NCBI GenBank assembly: GCA_963524205.1
Contig: CAURED010000015.1
Location: 40,140 to 104,139, forward strand
Length of the DNA: 64,000 nt
Reading direction: 5' to 3'
Origin: Aminipila sp963524205
GTDB lineage: Bacteria; Bacillota; Clostridia; Peptostreptococcales; Anaerovoracaceae
Made by a program: the position numbers and the translations under genes
Shown here: in pieces, positions 53,711 to 62,195 of the stretch
How positions within the stretch are numbered: the stretch's first letter is position 1
Layout of the letters: every line of letters starts with the position of its first letter
Notes under the pieces: generated by a model
What the model was told of the DNA's origin: nothing
What the model saw: the letters and a program-made list of their open reading frames with translations, nothing else
Database searches by the model: none

Positions 53711-54096
53711 TTAATCACTAACATTTTCCGCATTGCCCATAAGTACCGGTCGGCTATCTATCTTTTTGTATTGAATAACATAGTTCTGTATTGTGTCAAA
53801 ATAATACAATACATTTTTGCTGTTTACTATACCTTCCGTATCTTCAAGAACATACATGTCTTCATAACCTTTTTTGTATTTTCCTTTTTCGACCATTGTT
53901 TGATTTTTATATTTATAGTAATTATCACCCTTAAATACTAAATATCAGCTAATTCCCCAACACTATAGGTTCCTATTATATTACCATTACCTAGTTGTCG
54001 CCCATATTTAATCACAAATCCCGTTGATATACATAGAAGTACAATCAAAAGTGCTGTCGCAACATTTATAAATTCAAATTGACCGTTGTTTTTCAT
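53711..54096 (-). pseudogene. Frameshifted small membrane-anchored protein
   Basis: From ATG 54096 (MKNNGQFEF...; GAGG six bases before) a membrane segment VATALLIVLLCISTGFVI leads to GELADI and a TAG at 53938-53940. Shifting by one base there opens a clean frame VFKGDNYYKYKNQTMVEKGKYKKGY... to 53711. Adding one T to the T-run in GATATTTAG would give ELADILVFKGDNYYKYK, a natural join. So one gene of about 128 residues seems broken by a one-base deletion, or by a sequencing error. Downstream frame alone would start at ATG 53896. Function unknown; topology suggests an exported, membrane-anchored protein. Confidence 0.6.
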
Positions 54097-54166
54097 ATTT
54101 TTCCTCATTCCGCACCGCTTGGCTTGCGACACAAATGATTCATGAAAAGTGTTTATTATTATTACA

Positions 54167-55459
54167 CTATAAATATTTTCGTTCACTCACTGCATTTCTA
54201 ATAATCCGTACTGCTCCATCTATTCCAAATACACTGCTATCAATGGTTAAATTGTAATCTTTTGCATTACCCCATTCTTTTCCGGTATATCTCTTGTAGA
54301 AGTTTTTACGGCCCTTGTCATTTTTATGTATACTGGACTTCGCAACGTCCTTACTGAAGTTATAAACATTCACCGTTCGTTCAATCCTGCTTTTCTCATT
54401 TGCATGGATAAAGACTCCTGTTATATCTTCCTCTTGTAGGATAAAATCAGCACATCTTCCTACGATTACGCAGGATCCTTGGTCTGCAATTTCTTTAATT
54501 ACTTTACGCTGTGCCGCAAAAATTACATCAATTCTAGATAAAGCTTCTTTCATATAGGCATAATTTTGTGTGACTAAATCGTACAGAAAAGGGTTATTCA
54601 GTGTCTGCTCATGATCTGCAATGTAATCTTCCGAATATCCACTCTCTTTTGCTGTATAAGAAATGATTTCTTTATCATAAAATGCTATGTTTAACTCATC
54701 CGCCAGCTTTTGACCAATTTCATGTCCCCCACTTCCAAATTCACGTGCAATAGTAATAATTATTTTATTTTCACCTTCTTGCATAGGTGACATTTCACTA
54801 TTTACAACAGAAACATGATCACATAAAATCTTGTCCATACACGATAAGTTTTTATTAAAGAATTTAGCCATTAATCCTACTATAAATGCTGCAATTACTG
54901 TACCTTCTCTGACACCCGCTACTTTTTGAAACATGATTAGAGAAATAATGCAGGCACATAGGGTCAAGGTAGTATCAAAACAGATTTTTGTTGTTCCAAA
55001 TTCTTTTTTATACTTTGTAGAAATAGCCTTTACAAAAGCTTCTCCCGATAACATGACAACATTTGCTATTACTTCTATACTTACACCCAATGCTAAAATA
55101 ACACACCCCGCAAGAAGTGATGTAATTTTTATAATGTAATCAGATGGAGTAAAAAATGAAAGTAAGGACATGGTTAAATCAATAAAATATCCGAAAAGGA
55201 CAGAGATCGGAATCTGTATTAACTGTACTTTTTTAAAATCTTTTCTCAAGAAAATAATCTGTCCTACAATCAAAATCATGTTTAACAAAAAAGTGAATTG
55301 TCCCATGCTCAATGGGAATCCCATACTTAAAGTATAAGGGATACTTGATATAGGAGAAGTTCCAAGGTTGGCTTTGGTTATCAGACTTACTCCCAATGCA
55401 TTTACAAATAATCCTAGTATAAATAATATATAACGTTTTAGTAATTCTTTTTTTGACAT
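54167..55459 (-). CDS. YczE-like membrane protein fused to cytidylate-kinase-like domain
   Basis: 430 residues. First about 215: six membrane segments of the YczE/YyaS/YitT type (DUF6198), starting LFVNALGVSLITKANLGTSPISSIPYTLS. Last about 200: P-loop kinase of the cytidylate kinase-like family, with IITIAREFGSGGHEIGQKLADEL and SCVIVGRCADFIL, and RIERTVNVYN. Known as a fusion in Clostridia, but a membrane transporter-like part joined to a nucleotide kinase is functionally unexplained. Directly behind a MarR gene (22 bases), which probably controls it. Confidence 0.85.
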   Translation of the reverse strand: MSKKELLKRYILFILGLFVNALGVSLITKANLGTSPISSIPYTLSMGFPLSMGQFTFLLNMILIVGQIIFLRKDFKKVQLIQIPISVLFGYFIDLTMSLLSFFTPSDYIIKITSLLAGCVILALGVSIEVIANVVMLSGEAFVKAISTKYKKEFGTTKICFDTTLTLCACIISLIMFQKVAGVREGTVIAAFIVGLMAKFFNKNLSCMDKILCDHVSVVNSEMSPMQEGENKIIITIAREFGSGGHEIGQKLADELNIAFYDKEIISYTAKESGYSEDYIADHEQTLNNPFLYDLVTQNYAYMKEALSRIDVIFAAQRKVIKEIADQGSCVIVGRCADFILQEEDITGVFIHANEKSRIERTVNVYNFSKDVAKSSIHKNDKGRKNFYKRYTGKEWGNAKDYNLTIDSSVFGIDGAVRIIRNAVSERKYL

Positions 55460-55481
55460 TTATTCCGCCTCGCTTAAATGG

Positions 55482-55907
55482 TTAATTTTCTTTTGTCATA
55501 TTGCAGTATATCCGATGTAGCTGTTGTATAAATGCATCTTTTTCCTGCTCTGAAAAGTCTTTAAAAGCAAGACCTTCAAGTTCATCAAATACACACTCAA
55601 CTTTATCCTGCATTTTTTCACCAGTCTCCGTTAAATAAACATACTGGGATCTTCTATTTCCGTTCAGGGATTTTCTTTCGATTAGTCCGTTTTCTTCCAT
55701 CCGCCCTAGTAAACTTGTAACCGTAGCCGGTTCAATCTGACATGCAGCTGCTATATCTTTTTGAACACAGCCATTATGGTTCCCTAAATAATCTAACACC
55801 TTTGGCTGGCCTAAAGACAATTTGGTATCATTCAGTTTGGAAAATACTTTTTTGTGTAATACAGCTTGAGTTATCATCATTAGATTATGGAAATTAATAT
55901 CAATCAT
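55482..55907 (-). CDS. MarR-family transcriptional regulator
   Basis: 141 residues. Winged helix with LGQPKVLDYLGNHNGCVQKDIAAACQIEPATVTSLLGRMEENGLIERKS and the basic wing NGNRRSQYVYLTETG. Upstream palindromes are candidate operators. Starts at ATG 55907 with GGGAG before. First gene of a two-gene operon with the YczE-kinase fusion. Confidence 0.92.
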   Translation of the reverse strand: MIDINFHNLMMITQAVLHKKVFSKLNDTKLSLGQPKVLDYLGNHNGCVQKDIAAACQIEPATVTSLLGRMEENGLIERKSLNGNRRSQYVYLTETGEKMQDKVECVFDELEGLAFKDFSEQEKDAFIQQLHRIYCNMTKEN

Positions 55908-55950
55908 AGCTTTCTCCCGTATGTTTTTATTATAACCGCAATAATTAGAC

Positions 55951-55971
55951 TTCTAATTGTTAGAATTCTAA
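55951..55971. promoter_or_regulatory. Candidate MarR operator: overlapping palindromes
   Basis: TTCTAA-TTG-TTAGAA (55951-55965) overlaps the perfect 12-base palindrome TTAGAATTCTAA (55960-55971), about 50 bases upstream of the MarR start. This size and symmetry fit MarR dimers, autoregulation likely. Confidence 0.65.
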
Positions 55972-56029
55972 TATATTATATATTAAAGAAATGGAATGTC
56001 AAGTACCTTGGTTACTCTATACGACCTAT

Positions 56030-56518
56030 TTATTTCATATCCGGATTCAATTCAATCTTCTCAATCTTCTCAATCTTCTCAATCTCCCCTTCTCCGCTTT
56101 TTATTGTCATAACTGCCATGCTTATAGACTGGTCAAACCTCCTTCTTCCGCAGCTTCCAGGATTCAGCCATAGGACACCGTCCTTCACATCTTCGTAATA
56201 CTTGTGTGAGTGACCGAATACGATTACATCTACGTCGTGCAAGTCATTGGGTACAAACTTTTTATCATGCACCATGTAAAATCTCACACCTGCTAATTCA
56301 AATCTCAAATCATTTGCCAAATGCTCCGCCCACTCTTTGTCATTATTACCACGAACAACATATAGTGGCGCAATCTTCTCCAGTTCATCAATAACCACCT
56401 GCTTATTAATGTCACCACCATGAACGATATAATCACACTCCTGTAAAATATTCTTAACCTCTTCACGTAATAAACCGTGAGTATCAGAGATAATTCCTAC
56501 TTTTATATTTTTATCCAT
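56030..56518 (-). CDS. YfcE-family metallophosphoesterase
   Basis: 162 residues from ATG 56518 (MDKNIKVGIISDTHG), with GGGGG seven bases before; an in-frame ATG at 56542 is unlikely. Calcineurin-like dinuclear metal motifs: ISDTHG, HGGDIN, RGNND, VFGHSH and WLNPGS. Acts on phosphodiesters; natural substrate unclear. The C-terminus is extended by tandem EKI units encoded by a 9-base repeat. Confidence 0.93.
   Translation of the reverse strand: MDKNIKVGIISDTHGLLREEVKNILQECDYIVHGGDINKQVVIDELEKIAPLYVVRGNNDKEWAEHLANDLRFELAGVRFYMVHDKKFVPNDLHDVDVIVFGHSHKYYEDVKDGVLWLNPGSCGRRRFDQSISMAVMTIKSGEGEIEKIEKIEKIELNPDMK
56054..56083. repeat. 9-bp tandem repeat at the end of the YfcE gene
   Basis: TTCTCAATC repeated three times plus a partial copy, encoding EIEKIEKIEKIEL (Glu-Lys-Ile units) at the protein end. 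Because the unit is a multiple of three, copy number change keeps the frame. Confidence 0.8.
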
Positions 56519-56580
56519 ATTATTGCCCCCTTCTTCTAGCATTTTATCAGATATTGAACAAAATCACTATTTTAAATACA

Positions 56581-56622
56581 AAGAAACAGAAGCCAGTATA
56601 TAAATACCGGCTTCTGTTTCTT
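56581..56622 (-). terminator. Terminator at the end of the eut operon
   Basis: Long inverted repeat AAGAAACAGAAGCC(A)GTAT ... ATAC(C)GGCTTCTGTTTCTT with one mismatch, about 18 bp per arm and a 4-base loop, just past the eutQ stop; flanked by T-runs on the minus strand. Confidence 0.9.
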
Positions 56623-56655
56623 GTATTTCAAAATTTATAAAAGGAGTACTTTACT

Positions 56656-57102
56656 TTAAACGATTTCATCAACCACATCTGCAGGGTAAACAAAATATGC
56701 ATACCTTGTTGAACATGGAGTTTTAAAAATAACATGTGAATCCTTAGGAATTAAAATAATATCCCCTTCACAGCCAGTTACAGTTCTTCCGTCAATTTCT
56801 ATCTGAAGAATTCCATCTATCACATAATCATATTCATCATAAGTTAATGTCCATGCTAAAGTGCCATCTCTATCAAGCTCCATTACTCCACATCCCATAC
56901 GAGGTGCTTCTTCTAAACTGGTTGCCTGCTTTAAATAAACACCAGGTTGTTCCCACTGTTCCGCTTTAATAGACTTGGTCTTTATAACCATAACACCACT
57001 TTTATCTCTATGCTTTTTTATTCCATTTTCATCTGGAGTAACACAAGCTTCTGAAATAATAGTTTCTACTATTTTTTTAATAATTTCTTCATTAACAGCC
57101 AT
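56656..57102 (-). CDS. eutQ: Ethanolamine utilisation protein EutQ-like (cupin)
   Basis: 148 residues. C-terminal cupin beta-barrel (about 60-145; LTYDEYDYVIDGILQIEIDGRTVTG and IILIPKDSHVIFKTP), as in EutQ, plus an N-terminal helix NEEIIKKIVETIISEAC, a likely microcompartment-targeting or EutQ-type leader. EutQ has been linked to acetate kinase activity and microcompartment assembly in enteric bacteria. Short compared with E. coli EutQ (233). Last gene of the operon, followed by a strong terminator. Confidence 0.85.
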   Translation of the reverse strand: MAVNEEIIKKIVETIISEACVTPDENGIKKHRDKSGVMVIKTKSIKAEQWEQPGVYLKQATSLEEAPRMGCGVMELDRDGTLAWTLTYDEYDYVIDGILQIEIDGRTVTGCEGDIILIPKDSHVIFKTPCSTRYAYFVYPADVVDEIV

Positions 57103-57143
57103 ATAAACCCTTCTTTCTTATATTAATTCAATATAATTTTTTT

Positions 57144-58037
57144 CTATAACTGTAAACCTGTTCCGGAAGCCTTTTGCTGAATCATTTTTTTAACTACACT
57201 TGCAATATGTGCACCAGCTTCAACAGCGTTTGTTCCATTTTTATGTATATTGGAAACAACAGTTCTATTTGCTTCAGGCATACCTACATATCCATCATAA
57301 GTAATGTAAGCACTTAAGGATGCAAATGTAGACAGTCCAGGTCTTTCTCCCAGTAAGATAATCGTTACCTTAGGCTTAATCATCTCAGTAATGGCATCCA
57401 TAGATGGAACACGAGCATATTTTACAAAAAACGGTGTTCCTGCATTGACACCTTCCACCTTAAATCCTTGCTCCAATGATGGAAGCAAATCTTTAATATT
57501 TTCTTCAACAGCGGTACTTGAAAGTCCATCTGCAACTATAACCTGAACATCCGGATTCAATCTGCATTTACTCTTAATTTCTGCTTCTGCTTCTTTCGTA
57601 AATAACCTTCCAAGATCCGGACGAGTCATATACTCATATTTTGATTTACATACTGTACTTACAGAAAACAATCCATTTGCTATAACCAATTCTTCTGGAA
57701 CATCATTTAGTACTGCATCCATTGCACCAGCATGGTCTGCAAGCACTCGCAAATATGTTCCAGTTTTATATCTTGGACCACATCTTCCAACACCCAGGCG
57801 CGCATCAGTCTTAGCCTTTATACGCAAGTACTCTTCTGGATTAGCTGCATTAGGAATTTCAAGATGCATTGTATAATCATACTCTGTTATATCAGGAACT
57901 TCTTCATTGGATATCACTGTAGTGCATTTGTCTCCAGAAAAAGTGCTGCCATTACCTGTAGCAGACGCTTGATTATTATCAATAGCCATCTTTTCGATAA
58001 TCTGTTGTATCAGATTTTTTAACTGTTCTTCATTCAT
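57144..58037 (-). CDS. eutC: Ethanolamine ammonia-lyase small subunit
   Basis: 297 residues. Starts with a helical tag EQLKNLIQQIIEKMAIDN, likely for encapsulation in the microcompartment, then the EutC core: ARLGVGRCGPRYKTGTYLRVLADHAGAMDAV, VQVIVADGLSSTAV, GERPGLSTFASLSAYITYDG. It binds the adenosylcobalamin together with EutB. 13 bases after eutB, probably translationally coupled. Confidence 0.96.
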   Translation of the reverse strand: MNEEQLKNLIQQIIEKMAIDNNQASATGNGSTFSGDKCTTVISNEEVPDITEYDYTMHLEIPNAANPEEYLRIKAKTDARLGVGRCGPRYKTGTYLRVLADHAGAMDAVLNDVPEELVIANGLFSVSTVCKSKYEYMTRPDLGRLFTKEAEAEIKSKCRLNPDVQVIVADGLSSTAVEENIKDLLPSLEQGFKVEGVNAGTPFFVKYARVPSMDAITEMIKPKVTIILLGERPGLSTFASLSAYITYDGYVGMPEANRTVVSNIHKNGTNAVEAGAHIASVVKKMIQQKASGTGLQL

Positions 58038-58050
58038 TATCCGTTTCCTC

Positions 58051-59418
58051 CTACTTTAAGAAAATAGAGCCATCACCTGCTAAATCTGTTAATCGGCCAT
58101 TCTCATCCATTAAGCCTTTCTTTATCATCCATTGGTGGAATTCAGGCGCAGGTTTGCGGTTTGTCATGTCACGTAATGCTGCATCATCATGAAAACTAGT
58201 ATCCTGGTAAGCAAGCATAACATCATCACCAACTGGTACTCCCATGTAATAATTTGCTCCTGCCATAGCTAAAAGCATCGTTGCCATCTGCTGATCATCC
58301 ATCGTAATAGATGTGTGATTTGTAAAGCAAGGGGCCATTCCCATAGGAAGTCCTATTAATTTACCCATAAAATGATCTTCTAGATTAGCTCTGATCATTT
58401 CTTTACCATCAAAAATGGTTTCTGGTCCAATAAATCCGGAAACATTATTAACCATGAAAGGATTAAAATATCTAGCAAAGCCATAAGTACGTGCTTCCAG
58501 AGTCATTTCATCAACACCACAGTCGCATCCAACTGAAACTTCTGAACCCTGACCAGTTTCAAAATAAAGCAGATTAGGACCAGAACTAATACCATGTTCA
58601 TAAGCCGCTTTATACCCTTCATATAACAACTCTTTATTAACACCAAAGTTGTCATTTGTTAGCTGATTCCCTGCAATTGACTGGAAGATCATTGAAAGAG
58701 GTGCTCCCTTTTTAATTGCATCTATTTGTGTAGTTATATGAGACAATACGGTTATCTGTGTAGGAATATCATTTTTACAAATAAATTCATATAATGCATC
58801 TGCAATTCTTCTTGTACTGTCTACATTATCTTCAACAGGATTTATTCCTAGACACGCATCGCCACTTCCGTAACTGATGCCCTCCATAACACCTAAAAGA
58901 ATAGTCTCTGGATTGTCTGTAGTACTATTCGCCTGACAACGATACGAAAGTGTACCAGGTTGTCCTATTTCAGTATTGCAGCGAGTTATTCGGTTAATCT
59001 TACTAGCTCCATACACCAAATCCATTGATCCCATGATTTTAGCAACAGCTGCTACAACTTCTCCTGTAAAGGCTCTTGAAGCTCTTGTCAAATCATCACC
59101 TGTTGTATGGTAATCAAGAATCCATTCTCTTAGCTCCCCTATTGACATAGACTTCATCTTTTTATATACCGGTTGATTTAAACCATCAATATTTACTCTG
59201 GTAACTTCATCTTTTTCATAAGGGATAGTAGGGTTTTCTACTAAATCCTCAATTGTTAGATTGGCAAGGACAATTTTAGCTGCAACTCTTTCTGTTTCGT
59301 TACTTGCTGCAATTCCCTGCAGACGGTCACCAGACTTTGGTTCATTCGCTTTAGCTAAAACATCGTTAATGTTACGAAATTGAAATATTTCTCCATTGAG
59401 TTTTGTTTTTAATTTCAT
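58051..59418 (-). CDS. eutB: Ethanolamine ammonia-lyase large subunit
   Basis: 455 residues. B12-dependent enzyme that splits ethanolamine into acetaldehyde and ammonia. Family blocks seen: GDRLQGIAASNETERVAA, SYRCQANSTTDNPETILLG, MIFQSIAGNQLTNDNFGVN, LLYFETGQGSEVSVGCDCGVDEMT, PCFTNHTSITMDDQQMA. Preceded by a leader with ANTAR-type hairpins and a terminator, so expression depends on antitermination. No EutA reactivase gene is in the window. Confidence 0.97.
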   Translation of the reverse strand: MKLKTKLNGEIFQFRNINDVLAKANEPKSGDRLQGIAASNETERVAAKIVLANLTIEDLVENPTIPYEKDEVTRVNIDGLNQPVYKKMKSMSIGELREWILDYHTTGDDLTRASRAFTGEVVAAVAKIMGSMDLVYGASKINRITRCNTEIGQPGTLSYRCQANSTTDNPETILLGVMEGISYGSGDACLGINPVEDNVDSTRRIADALYEFICKNDIPTQITVLSHITTQIDAIKKGAPLSMIFQSIAGNQLTNDNFGVNKELLYEGYKAAYEHGISSGPNLLYFETGQGSEVSVGCDCGVDEMTLEARTYGFARYFNPFMVNNVSGFIGPETIFDGKEMIRANLEDHFMGKLIGLPMGMAPCFTNHTSITMDDQQMATMLLAMAGANYYMGVPVGDDVMLAYQDTSFHDDAALRDMTNRKPAPEFHQWMIKKGLMDENGRLTDLAGDGSIFLK

Positions 59419-59449
59419 CTTCTTTATCCTTTCTTTTGAATTCTATATG

Positions 59450-59488
59450 CAAAAAGCTCAGAAATAGTCATTACACTACTTCTGAGCT
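59450..59488 (-). terminator. Regulated terminator upstream of eutB
   Basis: Minus strand AGCTCAGAA ... TTCTGAGCT (perfect 9 bp, loop of 16) followed by TTTTTGC. Its 5' arm overlaps hairpin P2 of the ANTAR element, so the two are mutually exclusive. Confidence 0.85.
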
Positions 59489-59527
59489 TCATCGCTTCAA
59501 ACTTTATTAATCCATATTCCTATACGG
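59484..59527 (-). promoter_or_regulatory. ANTAR-type antitermination element of eutB (two hairpins)
   Basis: Hairpin P1 CCGTA-TAGGAA-TATGG (59512-59527) and hairpin P2 AGC-GATGAA-GCT (59484-59496, minus strand), 15 bases apart. Known ANTAR targets have two hexaloop hairpins with A at loop position 1 and G at 4; here loops read TAGGAA and GATGAA, so G4 is kept and A sits at position 2. P2 agrees with the published AGCAANGRRGCUY pattern except for the first loop base. P2 and the terminator share bases, the expected switch. Confidence 0.68.
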
Positions 59528-59553
59528 AATTACAGACTTTTTCTTATTAATTA

Positions 59554-60918
59554 TTATTCAATAAAATCAAATTGTACTTTTGTTCCTGAATTTCCGGTAT
59601 CAAGTATTAATTCACCATCTAATCTCTCTGATACCATAATATTGATCAATTCCAGTCCAGAGAACTTCTGGGAATCTTTGTCTTTTTTAAACCCAATGCC
59701 ATTATCTTCTACTACAATCGTCGAGCTTATTTGGTCTTTTTTTATATTTATCAGGATTTTACCTTCTGTTCTGTTTTTAAAAGCATATTTTAATGCATTG
59801 TGTATCAATTCATTGACTACTAGCCCAATCGTTACAGCTTTCTCTCCAGAAACACAAATCTGGTCACCTTTCATTTCAAAGTCAATTGATAAATAAGGAC
59901 TAGCTTCAGTCAAAATCAAAGCATTACAAATTCCTTTTATCATTTCTTTAATTTCTACTTCATCTTGAAATGAATCTATGCTTTCTCCTAAAGTGGCTAA
60001 TACTGACATCAATCTGCCTGCTGCTTCTTTATAGGCTTGTGCCACTTCCAAGGAATTTGTTTTAGAAGCTTTCTCATCATATATTCCAGAAACTAACTGA
60101 AGACTATTTTTAAGTCTGTGTTTCAGTTCCTTATAAGAAATCTTTATTTTATTATTTTCTTTTTCCAGCAATACCACATTTGTAATATCTTCAATAATCA
60201 GGGCATATTTTACTTCATCCGAATGCATAGGGATTTTTGTTCCCTGTAATGTATGACCACTGATATTTAACGTATTCACTTCCGTATCTTCAGATTCAGA
60301 AACACACCAGAGATTTCCCACATACATGCCAAGAATATCATCTACATATCCCAAATTTTTATAAAGTACTTTTGCTGCTCTGTTACTATAGCATATCTTA
60401 TCTCTATGATTTATCAAAACAGCCGCGTCACGGATAAACTCCAGTAAATCTTCTTTATTTATTGATTCGAATCGGGCTAAACTTGATGTTTCATCATCGA
60501 GGCTTTTATACTCATCTTCTATAATTTTTTCATAAATTAAAACAGCAATTACTTTTTCTTTAAAAATGATAGGGAAAGCGGATTGAACAACATTCCTGTT
60601 ATCCGGCACATGCAAGGCTTTTACTCCTGTAGTCGGTAGTTTTAGATGAAACGTTCTGTCCAGCGCAGGCTCATTTTCCCATTTGATTAACATGCCTAAT
60701 AAGTGCTCTTTATAGGCAGATGGTACTGTACTTGGCTTAGCCTCGGCTATTATTACTGTTGTTTTCCCAGTATATGTTTTGCAGTCAATAAAGACATCCG
60801 CCTTTTCCTGATCTGCCATCATCTGCATTTTATCTATATACGTTTCTAAATATGCTATTTCTTGTTCATTCAAATCTGTATATTTATGAAACAATTTATA
60901 ATTAATATCGTTCATCAC
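59554..60918 (-). CDS. eutW: Ethanolamine sensor histidine kinase EutW
   Basis: 454 residues, no membrane segment, so a soluble sensor. A long N-terminal sensor region (about 1-170), a PAS-like domain (about 180-245; INHRDKICYSNRAAKVLYKNLG), then HisKA_2 with YKELKHRLKNSLQLVSGIYDEKA (phospho-acceptor His) and HATPase with VNELIHNALKYAFKN and DNGIGFKKDK. EutW senses ethanolamine and phosphorylates EutV. The EutV gene ends inside its start by 17 bases, so they are coupled. Confidence 0.9.
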   Translation of the reverse strand: MMNDINYKLFHKYTDLNEQEIAYLETYIDKMQMMADQEKADVFIDCKTYTGKTTVIIAEAKPSTVPSAYKEHLLGMLIKWENEPALDRTFHLKLPTTGVKALHVPDNRNVVQSAFPIIFKEKVIAVLIYEKIIEDEYKSLDDETSSLARFESINKEDLLEFIRDAAVLINHRDKICYSNRAAKVLYKNLGYVDDILGMYVGNLWCVSESEDTEVNTLNISGHTLQGTKIPMHSDEVKYALIIEDITNVVLLEKENNKIKISYKELKHRLKNSLQLVSGIYDEKASKTNSLEVAQAYKEAAGRLMSVLATLGESIDSFQDEVEIKEMIKGICNALILTEASPYLSIDFEMKGDQICVSGEKAVTIGLVVNELIHNALKYAFKNRTEGKILINIKKDQISSTIVVEDNGIGFKKDKDSQKFSGLELINIMVSERLDGELILDTGNSGTKVQFDFIE

Positions 60919-61504
60919 TATACCTCTGACCTACCAATAAATAGTGTGCTACACACTCCATAGAAATCTGTTTACGCCTGCTCAGCTCTCTAATTATTTC
61001 ATAAGCTTTATCTTCTGAAACATTTTTACTTTCCATGACTATCAATTTAGCTCTGTCAATTATATCTCTTGTATCTCTTCTCTTTTTAATTTTCTGGATA
61101 TCTTTATTTAAAAGATAACAATCTTTACTTTTTTCTAAACAAACTTCAATTGTAGGAACAATTAGGCTGAAATCAATAGGTTTAGTCAGATATCCTGTTG
61201 CTCCCGCCATAATAGCTTCGTTTACATATTCCTTATCATCAAATGAGGTTAACATTACAATACATTTTGCAGTTCTTTCCTGTGCAACAATTTTGGCTAC
61301 TTTAATACCATCCATAATTGGCATCTGGATATCAATAATTGCTATATCTGGATTAAATTCCTTACATTTCTCCACAATTTCTAGACCATTTGGTGCTTCT
61401 GCCACAACTTGATATATAGTACCTTTAAAAAATTCCTTTAATGAATTTCTAAAATTATTGTCATCATCTGCAATAACAACTGTTTTAAGCTGATGGATAG
61501 CCAT
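60902..61504 (-). CDS. eutV: ANTAR-type RNA-binding antiterminator EutV
   Basis: 200 residues. Intact receiver: DDD (13-15), Asp58 in IIDIQMPIMDG, Thr86 and Lys108 (YLTKPI); C-terminal ANTAR domain from about 140 (RAKLIVMESKNVSEDKAYEIIRELSRRKQ). Phosphorylation promotes dimerisation and binding to two-hairpin RNAs, blocking terminators of eut genes. Strong start site AGGAGGAGCG. Sits between a second ANTAR protein and EutW. Confidence 0.93.
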   Translation of the reverse strand: MAIHQLKTVVIADDDNNFRNSLKEFFKGTIYQVVAEAPNGLEIVEKCKEFNPDIAIIDIQMPIMDGIKVAKIVAQERTAKCIVMLTSFDDKEYVNEAIMAGATGYLTKPIDFSLIVPTIEVCLEKSKDCYLLNKDIQKIKKRRDTRDIIDRAKLIVMESKNVSEDKAYEIIRELSRRKQISMECVAHYLLVGQRYSDERY

Positions 61505-61540
61505 AACGCTCCTCCTAATAACACACTTACTACATAAACA

Positions 61541-62125
61541 TTATACCTTGCTTTTACTTTCACATAAAAAACAAATCATGTCTGCTACTTCTGCTAGTTT
61601 CTTATTGTTATTCAAACTTAAATTTTTTAAATATTCTAGTGCTTCTTCCTCAGTCATATTATTTTCAGTCATAAATATATGGGTTGCACAATGAATTGAT
61701 CGATTGTCATAAAATTCTTTTTCCATTTCTTCATATTGTTTTTGAAGCTTTAATTTTCGCTCATTTCGTGCCAGTGCCATGGATAAACATGGAATAAGAT
61801 TCCTTCTACTTATAGGTCTGGAAACAAATGCATCTATTTCATATAGATCTACTTTAGAAAGATTTGCGGTCCAATCACTATCTATTACAATGATTACTTT
61901 AGCTAATTTATGCTCCGCCATGTAATGAATTGTTCGAATACCATCTAAAAGTGGTAAATCCAAATCAATTAATAATATATCCGGGTGCTCATTCTCACAT
62001 TTTAATACAGCTTCAATAGCATTCCTTACTTCATCATTTACTATGTACTCTTCTACAGCAAGCAATTCTTTGATATTATCCCTATCTGCGCTATCTTTTA
62101 CAGCTAATAATACGTTATTTCCCAA
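61541..62125 (-). CDS. Second ANTAR protein with a degenerate receiver
   Basis: 194 residues, with the EutV layout. The receiver keeps Asp54 (LLIDLDLPLLDG) but the acidic pair is reduced to KD (10-11) and the conserved Lys is Arg103 (VSRPIS), so normal phosphorylation is doubtful. ANTAR region near the C-terminus (RSIHCATHIFMTENNMTEEEALEYLKNLSLNNNKKLAEVADMI). It may bind the same RNA without the EutW signal, or form heterodimers with EutV. First gene behind the strong promoter and ANTAR leader at 62.2 kb. Confidence 0.85.
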   Translation of the reverse strand: MGNNVLLAVKDSADRDNIKELLAVEEYIVNDEVRNAIEAVLKCENEHPDILLIDLDLPLLDGIRTIHYMAEHKLAKVIIVIDSDWTANLSKVDLYEIDAFVSRPISRRNLIPCLSMALARNERKLKLQKQYEEMEKEFYDNRSIHCATHIFMTENNMTEEEALEYLKNLSLNNNKKLAEVADMICFLCESKSKV

Positions 62126-62154
62126 GTCCTAATATCTTCCTTTCATTGCTTAAT

Positions 62155-62195
62155 ATATACAAAAGCGCACCTAAATAAACTTATCTAGGTGCGCT
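62155..62195 (-). terminator. Regulated terminator of the leader at 62.2 kb
   Basis: Minus strand AGCGCACCTA ... TAGGTGCGCT (perfect 10 bp, loop of 12) followed by TTTTGTATATATT. Its 5' arm overlaps hairpin P2. Confidence 0.88.

Noticed and set aside
55887..56198. Plus-strand frames opposite the YfcE gene
   Set aside because: Extended by the 9-base repeat and low complexity; the minus frame encodes all metal motifs.
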